Source: Euglena gracilis (taxonomy: Eukaryota; Euglenida; Euglenophyceae; Euglenales). From it: a stretch of DNA of 64,000 bases. How positions within the stretch are numbered: position 1 is the stretch's first letter; each line of letters starts with the position of its first letter. Of the stretch, positions 20,856-29,473 are shown one piece after another. The notes beneath the pieces were generated by a model, which was not told the origin of the DNA, searched no databases, and worked only from the letters and a program-made list of their open reading frames with translations. Both the position numbers and the translations under genes were made by a program. The stretch is taken from positions 47,972,086-48,036,085 of the forward strand of contig CP154955.1 in assembly GCA_039621445.1 (NCBI GenBank), given 5' to 3'.

Positions 20856-21405
20856 GCCCTCCACTGAAAAGACCAAAGGGGGCACTCCAACATGGGATGG
20901 GCCGGCTTTCCGGGCCCAACGGCTTTTGGTGGAAAGCCTGCCGTAAATCCAAGATGGAAAACATCATGTTTCCACCTTGTTTTTACCAGAAGGTCTTCAA
21001 TTACGGGAAGGGGGTACGACACACGTCTAGTTTGACTGTCAGGCCCCCGCATGTCTACCACTCCCCTCCATTCACCTCCTTTTTCGGCACCAAAAATGTT
21101 ACGGACAGCCATTCCCAAACTGTTCCATTGGTCAAAAGCTGAACAAATTTCCGGTCTCACCATTCCTGGGTGACCTTTTTGTGAGCTTCAAACCTTTCAC
21201 CGTGTAAGACAAAAGGTTTTTGCCTTGTGGGTACAGCCCCCTCCTTCAGAGGAATCTGGGCGTATCCATAAGGTCCCCGTACGGGAGGGTCAGGGGGTAC
21301 CTCCGTACCCAACACCTCCCCTTCAAAACCCTGAAAATCTTTATTCCGAAATGCTACCACACTGTTCCTCCATCTCAACCAAGTCGCGAGCCTGGATTGT
21401 GGCAT
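20856..21405 (-). pseudogene. N-terminal half of reverse transcriptase of Element II
   Basis: Two frames carry the fingers and palm start: PYGYAQIPLKEGAVPTRQKP (21157-21405) then WRGVVDMRGPDSQTRRVSYP, LPVIEDLL and FSILDLRQAFHQ (20837-21163 and the overlapping frame). The sequence reaches FQWRA at the edge of the 1.67 kb insertion and resumes beyond it. At least two indels besides the insertion break it. Confidence 0.8.
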
Positions 21406-22173
21406 TCACTGCCTTGTCCTCGGCTGGCGATTCGTTGAGATGCCTGGCTATGGTATGCAATTCCTTCTTACCAAGGAATTTCGGTTGCATATCAAAGCCT
21501 TGCAAGGGTAGGTGCAAATGTATTTTTTGCAGGTCCAACTACCCCTTTTCATTTTGAAGGGACTCCGTGGGTGGTGTGTTTTCAGGGAATTCACCCGAGT
21601 CAGAAACCACAACCCCAATTCTTTTTTTGGGAATTGTGTTTTTTCTTCCCCTTATGGGATATACTTTTCTGATTTCTTGTATCCCACCCGTACAAAAAAG
21701 TCAGATTAGGATTATCAAAAACCAAGGCCTCATGGTGTGGGAACACACCCAGACCATGTTCGGCTAACCATGGAAATGATAATATAGCACCTACCTCAAT
21801 ATCCGCTAGGTAGAATTCCCCTTCGAGGTCAGTCTGGCAGCCATCGCTGATGAGGTGTGCGCCACTCTGGCAGCAGCAGGGGTGACTGAGGATGTTATTT
21901 CTTTTTTGCGCAGCACTTGGGTGGGGCTGTGGTCCCTCCTGCTCTCTGTTCTGGTGGTTGCACCCCCGCCTGCTCTCCGTACATGGCCTTGGTGCCCCCC
22001 TGCCCCGTACCCCTGCGTTGAAAACCCAACTCCAGTTTAATACACTTGTCGCCCCCCAAAACACATTGGCCGTTGGCATCCACCAGCCGAATAGGCATTC
22101 GTGGTGACCTGGCCAAACGTTTTGGAAAGATGTACCTTTTGACCAGGTTCACCTTGGCTCCCGTGTCCACCAA
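21406..22173 (-). pseudogene. Protease region of Element II
   Basis: The minus-strand frame 21895-22173 opens with a MVDTGAKVNLV motif, the D-T-G-A active site of retropepsin-like proteases, followed by a plausible flap region (MPIRLVDANGQCVLGGDK). Further downstream (21600-21890) a second stretch with DLEGEFYLADIEVGAILSFP and WLAEHGLGV fits the C-terminal protease motif (hydrophobic-LG-type) and linker to RT. The frame is broken between them. Aspartic proteases of this type cleave the Gag-Pol polyprotein. Confidence 0.65.
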
Positions 22174-22377
22174 AACTTGAGCTGCTTGGTATCTACGTTG
22201 GGGAGATACGTTTGTGATAGCATCAAAAGTTGCATCTCGTTTTCAATGGGCAACACCTGATTAACCTTCAAGGTATTGGCCAAAAGACAACAACGGTCTG
22301 GAATTTTACATTCCTCAAAATCCTGGGAATCTTGCAAACTTTCTTTGGGCTGAATAACCCCTGCACTTAGGAGATAA
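22174..22377 (-). pseudogene. Short linker between methyltransferase domain and protease of Element II
   Basis: Minus-strand fragment (within 22149-22385) encoding LQDSQDFEECKIPDRCCLLANTLK and similar; abbreviated here as no motif is recognisable. It keeps the methyltransferase domain and protease on one strand with no intervening element. Confidence 0.4.
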
Positions 22378-23109
22378 TCAATCACCAGGGGGTTTATTCC
22401 TCCTTTTTTCGGGGGTAAATTTCATTTTTCTGCCCCTCAACAATTCACGGTGCCGGAGTTGCCCATTGTCCCCCATCACTAGGTTATGACACGATTCACC
22501 ATCACACAACACCGACCGTAGTTTTGAAATGACAGTGCAGCACCAGAAACGTGAGGGCTTTTTATAACCCCAATCTGAAAACTGACAATAATCAATGTTT
22601 GTATAGGGCAGGTTTTCACCACCTCGCAAAAGACCAGTGCGGGAGTTCTCCAACCACCACAACTTTGGATGAAAATAATTCATAATTTCCAAGGCCCTCT
22701 CCACCAGGGCATCCGCCTGGGATAAATCCCTTGGCCTGGGGTTATAAGCTGTGGAATAAATAATACAGGGGGGACTAGCGGCAATAAGCTCACAAAATCC
22801 AACCAGGTATCGCCTGTAGTCCCTGGTTAAAATGTCTGTGTGGGGGTGGAAGTCCGTGCAAGGAGCATTTTCGATTGACACCACCTCATACCCCCTTTCT
22901 GCCAACCATTTCCGCACCGAAACCGTTCCAGCGAATAAATCTAATGCCTGAGGTCGTTGGGCTGATCGTAGGGTGTTGGGCTGTGGCAGGTTTGAATGCA
23001 AAATAGGAACACTTGAACATTTTCCCTCCTTCCAGGAGTATCGCGTCCGATTCAAAAATCTGGGAGGCTGATTCAAAGAATGTTGTTGACCACACCCTGA
23101 ATCAGCCAT
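22378..23109 (-). CDS. DNA C5-cytosine methyltransferase-like domain of Element II (243 aa)
   Basis: Motif I-like DLFAGTVSVRKWLAERGYEV (residues about 57-76) resembles the S-adenosylmethionine-binding loop of C5 methyltransferases. ASPPCIIYST (about 110-119) matches catalytic motif IV with its Pro-Cys. WWLENSRTGLL (about 149-159) matches motif VI, where Glu-Asn is conserved. The expected later motifs and target-recognition domain are not evident, so the module is about half a bacterial enzyme. The frame is open over 243 codons although most of Element II is broken. It lies between the Gag zinc knuckle and the protease, on the same strand. Cytosine methyltransferases captured by retrotransposons are known from some algae (established). 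Activity here is uncertain. Confidence 0.7.
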   Translation of the reverse strand: MADSGCGQQHSLNQPPRFLNRTRYSWKEGKCSSVPILHSNLPQPNTLRSAQRPQALDLFAGTVSVRKWLAERGYEVVSIENAPCTDFHPHTDILTRDYRRYLVGFCELIAASPPCIIYSTAYNPRPRDLSQADALVERALEIMNYFHPKLWWLENSRTGLLRGGENLPYTNIDYCQFSDWGYKKPSRFWCCTVISKLRSVLCDGESCHNLVMGDNGQLRHRELLRGRKMKFTPEKRRNKPPGD

Positions 23110-25732
23110 AAAACCCTGTACAGCCCAGTTTTTTTGAATCAGAAATATTTACACCGTTTTCCTCACAGGGGGGAGAGGCACGGCCATGGGCAGCCCCCCC
23201 CCTTCTCAAACTTCCTCTGGCCCCCCCCATTGGGCCCCAGGGGGAGAAGAGGTGGGCCCACCCCCTTTGACCATGCAGCCCCCTTGCCGGAGGAATTTCG
23301 CTAGGTAACTGGCTGCCCTTTACCCTTGGGCTGCCCCTTGCCTATTCCACTATTTTGCTAAAATTCCTTAGATTTAGCAGCGGCCTCACTCAGCAGCTTA
23401 TCACACTCATAAAAATAATGTCCTCACTCCCCACAGTTGAAGCACGGGTATGGCGACCTGCCCCGACCCGACGCCTGTGGGGTCCAGGTGTGCCCCCCAT
23501 TGCCTTGCCGGGCTGGTGGTGCTGGATTTTGGGTTCGCGATCATGCAGCTGCTGCCGGCCGCGAAGAAGAAGAAGGGTACCTGCCCCGCGGGGCTGGCTG
23601 GGCTGGCCCCTTATCCTGTTTCGCAGCTGGCTGTGGGGAAGATTTTGGGGTGTGACTCTGCCTCCTGGATGCTGGTGCTGACATGGATGTTGGGGACACC
23701 GGGGGGGGGAGGTGGCCCTTTTCCAACACCTGTATTTTCACTGAGCCTTTTGTTGTCGATTTGCTGAATATTCTGGGAAAATGGTGCTGATTTAAATCCA
23801 AATCCTGCTTCTCCCGAAGAGCTAACTTGCTCGGCAAAAGCAAACATTTCCTCAACGGTCATTAGTTCCTCCACCAATTCGGCGTTGAGGAAAGGTTCCA
23901 TTCCCTGCAATTTACTTCAATTTGCAGCTGTTAATTTCAGAGCCTCCTCCGAAGAACTGAAATAAAATAGGCAAATGACACCATGGTTTTTGATAACCAC
24001 TTTCCATGGATCAACCCCCCAGTGAACTGGCTCACACTCCTTTTAATCAGGGATTTGCTATCCCTGCGAGCCTGACAATGGGTTGTGTACGGCCTCGGTT
24101 ATCCTCCTCTTCTATGCAAAAATTGCTTAAAAAGGAGGAATTCTCTCCAAAAATAATCTCCGAGCCTCCCCGGCTGTGGTACCCTTCACATGGTGCCAGG
24201 CACTGTAAAAATTAATCCAAAATTCTTGCAGATCAGCCCGGGTTATCTTTTCTTCGTTAACCATGGTTACCGCCTGACATATTTTTCGAGCCGTCAGCCT
24301 TTTACTCGAGGCATAAAGATGCTGGATCTCAGCTAATATGGTGGGGTAACTTAATTTAGCTCCATTCAGTCGATACAGCCTGATTTCCTCCCTTAATCTG
24401 GGTCCTAAACATGACTCAAAAACGTGCAGCTTTTGTAAATCACAATACGGTTTGCCTGATGTCAACCTGTCCCAGTAAAAGATTCCAATCTCCTTCAAAA
24501 TCTTGCCAGGAAATGCTGCCCGATTCAACAAAATACGGCTTAGCACCTCCCTGCAAAAATTCAAAAGCCACTGGGTCAGCGATAAAAGGAAAAGCCAACC
24601 CATGACCCGGGTTGGCTGCCTTTCGAGAAAGCAGAGGCTTCAGAAACATGTAGGGGGGCACACACACACACAGAAGAAACCACTGCTGCGTCTTGCATGT
24701 CCTCCAAAACAAATCCCCCCTGAATAAGTAGGGGAGGGGAAATGTTTGAAACTGCTGATTTATTTCGACAAATAATCTGATCTGAAAAAGCTGGGTCAGC
24801 ACTAGGCACCGCGCTGGCCATTGAACTGTGATTGGGCTGTCCCAGGGGCTGCTGCTGTCCAGCCGATGGCAGGACCAGCCCCATTGGCAGCCCGTGAGCA
24901 CGCTGCGGCAGGCGTGCTGGCTGGCCAGGCTGCTGGGACAGCTGGACGACGAGCTTCTGGGCCAGATGCTGCCCAGGCTTTGGCAGCTCCACTGTGTGTA
25001 GGTGCTGCTGACTGCCCTGCCGCAGCCACCGCACGTCAGATTTTTTTTGCAAAACCCCTCTCGGTGCTGCAGTTGGTTATACAGGTCCATTTTTTTGTAA
25101 ATCCTGCAGCACTTTCTGGAACTCGAAAGTGTTCCCCCCAACTTGTGCAAGTCCCTGCCTTATTTTCTCCACCAGCCCACCAAATTTTTCCTCCTGGGAA
25201 AATATCTGCTGATTAACACTCTGAAAATTCTGCCTACAATCGATTAGCAGTTTTGCATTTCTGAGTGTCTTTTCCCAACTTCATCTGAAATATTCTGGTG
25301 AATACCCCCACCAAAACCATGAAGGGCTGTATTCATCGTTGAAGTTTGTTAACCCAGCTGGTGAACATAATCAGCGAACTGCTGGAGCTGCTGAGCCTGG
25401 CCCTGTACCGTACTACGCAGCGATACCAGTTCAGCCTGAACTTCAATGATTTTGGAAGCGACAACGGTCAGCTCCTGGAGAGCTTCTGCCTCCCCCCCCC
25501 CCCTGAGCGGGCTGGGCGGCTTTAAAATTCTCAGCAAACCGCTGAAATTTTTCAAACACGAGATCCTTAAACGGTAAGGCAGCCACATGATTTGCACTTG
25601 CTTAAAAATTTCCTGTGGCAGGCTGTCCAAAATTCGTAAAAATTCCTGCCTCAGGGCCAAAAACTGATCACAACTCGAAGAAAACTGCTGGGACAGTTTT
25701 TCCTCGAGACCTTTTTCCTGCCCGAAAAAAAG
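23110..25732 (-). pseudogene. Gag (capsid and nucleocapsid part) of Element II, decayed
   Basis: On the minus strand a capsid-like helical region lies at 24127-24603 (QWLLNFCREVLSRILLNRAA, then YCDLQKLHVFESCLGPRLRE). Further upstream are Gln/Ser-rich and helical pieces (25349-25660 with LQELTVVASKIIEVQAELVS, likely coiled coil). Near 23405-23450 a zinc knuckle reads CFNC-GE-stop-GHYFYEC, so a TGA replaces one residue of an otherwise complete CX2CX4HX4C motif. Pieces between 23541 and 23910 form the linker. Frames change repeatedly. Confidence 0.6.
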
Positions 25733-26016
25733 TCAATGTGACTGTGCGTCAATATTTTGCTTAGAAATTTGCACCTGGGCCTCGCATTTTTTCTCAAAAT
25801 GTTCAAAAACTTTCATAGGTTGGGGGTTGGACCTCCTCCTCACCCCCGTCGATGAAATATGAGCAGGCTGGGGGGCTGCAGCAGCTGCTGGCTGACCGTG
25901 ATCAACCTCACGGTGCAGCCGTTTTCGATGAAGTTCATCACTGCCCTGTGATGAAGCTTGAGTTCGGGGTCTTCGAGTAGAAGTCCAGCTGGGGTTGGAC
26001 TTCGGGTTTTCCTCTG
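25733..26016 (-). pseudogene. Gag N-terminal part of Element II, left of the Element III insertion
   Basis: About 95 codons ending at the target site of Element III. The frame continues, without shift, into 34362-34608 when Element III and one copy of the 5-bp target duplication are ignored. The segment is charged and low-complexity (NPKSNPSWTSTRRPRTQ), typical of a Gag N-terminal region. No domain. Confidence 0.6.
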
Positions 26017-26021
26017 ACACC

Positions 26022-26444
26022 TGAAAAGGTGGCTTTGGCTACCTCCCCCCCCCCCCTGACCTCCCTTGGGCAGTGGATGAAAGAGACCGCCCTTGCTCAT
26101 TGAAGAAAGGTGCAAGAACCACTCACAAATGGCCCATGTGTGCTTTATGGGGGGGGGCCTTCTACAAAGGAGTCTTTCCCAACGCCCCCCCACCAACCGT
26201 CCCAACTTACCCAGCACATTCCTACTACGACGTCTGGTACTTTTGGTGTACATATCTTACCTTTGTGCACAGGCTGGCCTTGAAGCTTAGGTACAAAATG
26301 TGTTTTGTGCTTATGGTTTGGAAGTAAAAGCGCCACGAAGGTCAAAAGATCGAGGAAAAAGGAGAGTACAAAAAAGATCCTACGCAAAAGCTGAGTCCAA
26401 GAAGAAGAAGAAGAAGAAGGGGAAGAAGGACTGGAAGCTTTACA
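26022..26444 (+). mobile_element. 5' LTR of Element III
   Basis: 423 bp, TGAAAAGGTGG ... CTTTACA, repeated at 33957-34361. Substitutions between the two copies are few. Length differences come from a C-run, a short indel near 26285 and a GAA-type microsatellite near 26400. The near identity implies a young insertion. Flanking 5-mers are ACACC (26017-26021) and ACCCC (34362-34366), a target-site duplication with one mismatch. Confidence 0.9.
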
Positions 26445-26446
26445 AT

Positions 26447-26460
26447 TGGTAGCAGAGAGG
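26447..26460 (+). promoter_or_regulatory. Primer-binding site of Element III
   Basis: TGGTAGCAGAGAGG begins two bases after the LTR end. It is complementary to the 3' end of initiator tRNA-Met, the usual primer for Ty3/gypsy reverse transcription. Confidence 0.85.
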
Positions 26461-26751
26461 TATCCTCTACCTCGACCTGCTGTCCTACCCTACCCGTGGC
26501 CGTCGTCGGAAGTCGTCGGAGGAACGACACCGCCGAGAGCAACAAGAGGAGAAGAGAGCCTCCGAGGAGCCGCTCTGACCTTCCCTCTGACCGCCTGACT
26601 GGACCCTGCCTGACCCACTCCTTTGTGGTCGGCCCCCAGTCAAAGCTTTTTACTAAGGCCAGCCGGACAAAGCCCACCCCCGGGGAGAGACAAAGAAAGA
26701 GAACCCTCTCAAGTGTGAAAAGCCATAGCGTGAGCCGGTGAGCCCACCGCC
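26461..26751 (+). other. 5' leader of Element III
   Basis: About 290 bases between the primer-binding site and the gag ATG, where the packaging signal is expected. GA- and CG-rich, with no long frame. The gag start at 26752 lies in CCGCCATGACT, a favourable initiation context, and is the first ATG in this frame. Confidence 0.5.
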
Positions 26752-28413
26752 ATGACTGAGTCACCACCGCCTGAACAAGAGCCTGAGCATCAGTCCACTG
26801 TACAGGACATCGAACAGAAGCTGAAGGACCTCGATCTCAGAGTCTTCGGCCACGAGTCCAAGGACTCGTCAACCCCTCTCGTTTCCCCGTTCACACCCCA
26901 CTCTTTTTGGGAGAAGAGGATTGAGAAGTTCAAGGGTAGCTTGGAGTTCAAAGAAAGTTCTGTGACAGCCAAACTCCCTCCTATCCCGTTGCCTTCGTTT
27001 GATGGTTCGGACCTTGAAGCCTTTTTGAAAGAGTTTGAACGTTGGTTGCGTCTTTCCGGTGTGAAAAGTGCCCCAGAAGCTTTCCAGTTGGATTGGCTCA
27101 TCCAATGTGTTGTTCCCAAGTACAGAAAGGTTGTTGAAAAGGCTGTTGAGGAGCAGCCCCAGCTTGACAAAGTGCTTTTGGCATTGTCCCAACTGTTTCC
27201 GAAGCTCGAGAACGACCTTACGCTTCGGGAGTCACTTAACCATCTCCAGTCCCTTTCAGCCACCCCAGACCCAGCCACAGTGAAAAGGTTGTTGGTTGAG
27301 TTTGACGAGGTGACAGCTAGAATGTCAAAGGGAGCCTTGGGAGACCAGGAAAAGTACCTCTACCTCTCCAAGAAAATTCACCCCAAGATGTTTTCTGAGT
27401 TGAGACAAGACAGGTACTACAAAAGGAGGACAGAAACTTATGAGGACTTGAAAGTTTGCTTGCTGGAAAAGGCCGAAGAAGTTTGGTTGGAACGTCATCT
27501 TCAAAAGAAAATTTCGCTGCATACTCTCCAGGAAACACCCCAGCCACAAAAATCCCAAGCAGACTTACCCATGGTTGATTCCCAGGTTTCTTCATCTTCC
27601 AAGCCTTCAGGGTTTTCCCAGGTTCAAGGCAAAGGAAAAGGCAAAGCAGATTTCTCCAAGGGCAAAGGAAGTGGTCCTGCCAAAGGCAAGGGCAAAGGCA
27701 AGGGTTTTTCCCATGGGCAAGGTGTGCAAAGTCAGCCCAACCAACCTGGACCCCCTCAGTTTTCTGTTTCTCTTTGGTGCAAGTTTTGTGGGAAGAAAGG
27801 TCATTATGAGGACAAATGTTGGACAAAGCAGAAGGAGGAAAGAAAAGCCAAAGCAAAGGAGAAAAGTTCACCCCCATCCTCACAAACCCCCACACAACAC
27901 CTCGATTCAGCCAAAAAGAGGAAAATTGACACACTCCACATTTTGAAAGGTACATCCCTCATCACCAATGTGACCATCACTGGGACATCCCTCAAGGCCA
28001 TCATCGACAGTGGTGCAACGACAAGTGCCATTGCCCGGAAATGTGTTCCACCAGGTGCCATCATGAGATCGATGGTTGTCCCCATCCAAGTTGGAAAGGG
28101 AGATGTCATTTTTTCGGATGGGACAGCCGAGCTCACACTCCAATTTGGGGAGAGCATTTTGAAGCAAGAGGCGTTGGTCATCCAAACAAACGCTTTTGAA
28201 GCCGTTTTGGGCATGGACTTTTTGACCAATGAAAAAGTGGGTGGTCTTTTGACACAACCCCCTCCTTGCAAGTTACTCGTGGAAGGAAAAAAGTATCCTT
28301 TGATGGAGAATGATGGTTCAAGGATTTTACCGCCTCTTCAAAAAAGAAAGTTACACGCGTGTCCCCAATGTCAAAAAGGAAGTTCTTTCTCGTTTGGAAA
28401 TCAACGATTTTGA
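26752..28413 (+). CDS. Gag-protease of Element III (553 aa)
   Basis: Residues about 40-250 are a Ty3-type capsid domain (LPSFDGSDLEAFLKEFERWL onward). Residues about 285-325 are a Gly-Lys repeat tract (KGKGKADFSKGKGSG...). A zinc knuckle CKFCGKKGHYEDKC lies at about 343-356, followed by Lys-rich sequence. The protease starts near residue 405 with AIIDSGATTSAI (D-S-G-A active site) and ends with AVLGMDFL near 490. The frame ends at TGA 28413 and overlaps the next gene by about 100 bases in the +1 frame, so Pol is made by +1 frameshifting or a one-base indel has separated them. Otherwise intact. Confidence 0.9.
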   Translation: MTESPPPEQEPEHQSTVQDIEQKLKDLDLRVFGHESKDSSTPLVSPFTPHSFWEKRIEKFKGSLEFKESSVTAKLPPIPLPSFDGSDLEAFLKEFERWLRLSGVKSAPEAFQLDWLIQCVVPKYRKVVEKAVEEQPQLDKVLLALSQLFPKLENDLTLRESLNHLQSLSATPDPATVKRLLVEFDEVTARMSKGALGDQEKYLYLSKKIHPKMFSELRQDRYYKRRTETYEDLKVCLLEKAEEVWLERHLQKKISLHTLQETPQPQKSQADLPMVDSQVSSSSKPSGFSQVQGKGKGKADFSKGKGSGPAKGKGKGKGFSHGQGVQSQPNQPGPPQFSVSLWCKFCGKKGHYEDKCWTKQKEERKAKAKEKSSPPSSQTPTQHLDSAKKRKIDTLHILKGTSLITNVTITGTSLKAIIDSGATTSAIARKCVPPGAIMRSMVVPIQVGKGDVIFSDGTAELTLQFGESILKQEALVIQTNAFEAVLGMDFLTNEKVGGLLTQPPPCKLLVEGKKYPLMENDGSRILPPLQKRKLHACPQCQKGSSFSFGNQRF

Positions 28414-29116
28414 CATCGATGTGGACCTATTCGCAAACCACAGAAACTTCCAAGAGTCTCGGTATTGCACCCGGGCGAACAACGCATTTTTCTACGATTG
28501 GAGTCGGATTGGAGAAAAGGAAAGTTCCATTTTGTGGGCGAACCCACCTTTTTCGGTGCTCGACCGAGTTTTGACCAAGGTGGCCATGGAACCTCTCCGG
28601 ATGGTTTTGGTTTGCCCGGATTGGGGAGATTGTTATTGGAGGCGAATTTTGGAAAAGCTCTCCATTGCCCAAGTTCAAGTCCCCAATGGCATGGAAACGT
28701 ACCGTTCCGAATTTCAAGAAAAAACATTGCCAGCCCCACAATGGAATACAATTGTTTCGGTTTTGGATTCCAAGTCGAAAAGCATCCCGATTTCGGAGTT
28801 GGACCCCAAGATCGTCAAATGGATTTTGAGGAAATGTCGGAAATGGGATTTGGAGCATTTGGTGAATGAAGTCAAAAGGTACCCCAAAGTGAGTGTGGAG
28901 GGCATGGAAAGGGAGATTCAAGTGGATATTGATGAAATCCCGTTGTCTCCCCCCGTTTCACCAATCTCATCTTTGCCCCATGATTCTCTTTTTCAGATGG
29001 AGAAAATTTCAAGTGCAACTCAAGTGGGTGCCGAATTATCAATTGAAGTGGACTTGAGCTTCACCGAGAAGGACTACCAACCATTACCAACCATGGTTTC
29101 AAGCAATGAAGAATAG
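28310..29116 (+). CDS. Methyltransferase-like (Dam/DIRS-type) domain at the N-terminus of Element III Pol
   Basis: 268 codons in the +1 frame relative to gag-pro. DIDVDLFANHRNFQESRYCT (residues about 35-55) and ILWANPPFSVLDRVLTKV (about 76-93) followed by RMVLVCPDWGDCYWRRIL match the fold pattern of N6-adenine methyltransferase-like domains, with NPPF as the (D/N)PPY-type catalytic motif. A relative is encoded in the DIRS element here (DMFASPGNAKFQ ... YANPPWKVIFPWL near 57150-57300). In DIRS elements this domain is well known, whereas between protease and RT of a Ty3/gypsy element it is unusual. The frame ends at a TAG (29114-29116), probably a point mutation as the same frame stays open beyond it. 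Confidence 0.65.
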   Translation: MMVQGFYRLFKKESYTRVPNVKKEVLSRLEINDFDIDVDLFANHRNFQESRYCTRANNAFFYDWSRIGEKESSILWANPPFSVLDRVLTKVAMEPLRMVLVCPDWGDCYWRRILEKLSIAQVQVPNGMETYRSEFQEKTLPAPQWNTIVSVLDSKSKSIPISELDPKIVKWILRKCRKWDLEHLVNEVKRYPKVSVEGMEREIQVDIDEIPLSPPVSPISSLPHDSLFQMEKISSATQVGAELSIEVDLSFTEKDYQPLPTMVSSNEE

Positions 29117-29473
29117 GAGTTCAATGGAACCGATGGTATGGAAGTTCGAGGTACCCCCTCTTCCCCCTTCATCGTTTCGGATGGAGAATTGTCCAAGGTG
29201 TGTGAAAGGCTTTTGCAACAAATTCCCGTTCCACAAAAAGATGGTTTGTTTGACAAGGAAACCGAGAATTTGCATGGTGATTTGCAAGGTGACCTAGCCC
29301 GTTTTGAAAAGAAACCCGAATTGAAAGTGTTCCTTGAAAAGTACATGGAAATTTTTGGTCCTCTCCCGAGCCCCGGCTTGGGTTGTCAACTCGACCAATG
29401 TGATTTGGAACTCAAGGATGAGTTCAAGGGGAGGGTGATCCGTGGCAAATGTTGGCCAAATGTTGGCCAATGA
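29117..29473 (+). pseudogene. Pre-RT segment of Element III Pol, ending in an 11-bp duplication
   Basis: The same frame as the methyltransferase domain continues after the TAG and carries pre-RT sequence (LEKYMEIFGPLPSPGLGCQL). It closes at 29473 because CAAATGTTGGC is present twice in tandem (29446-29456 and 29457-29467). Counting one copy only, the frame runs on without interruption into the RT frame. Confidence 0.8.
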
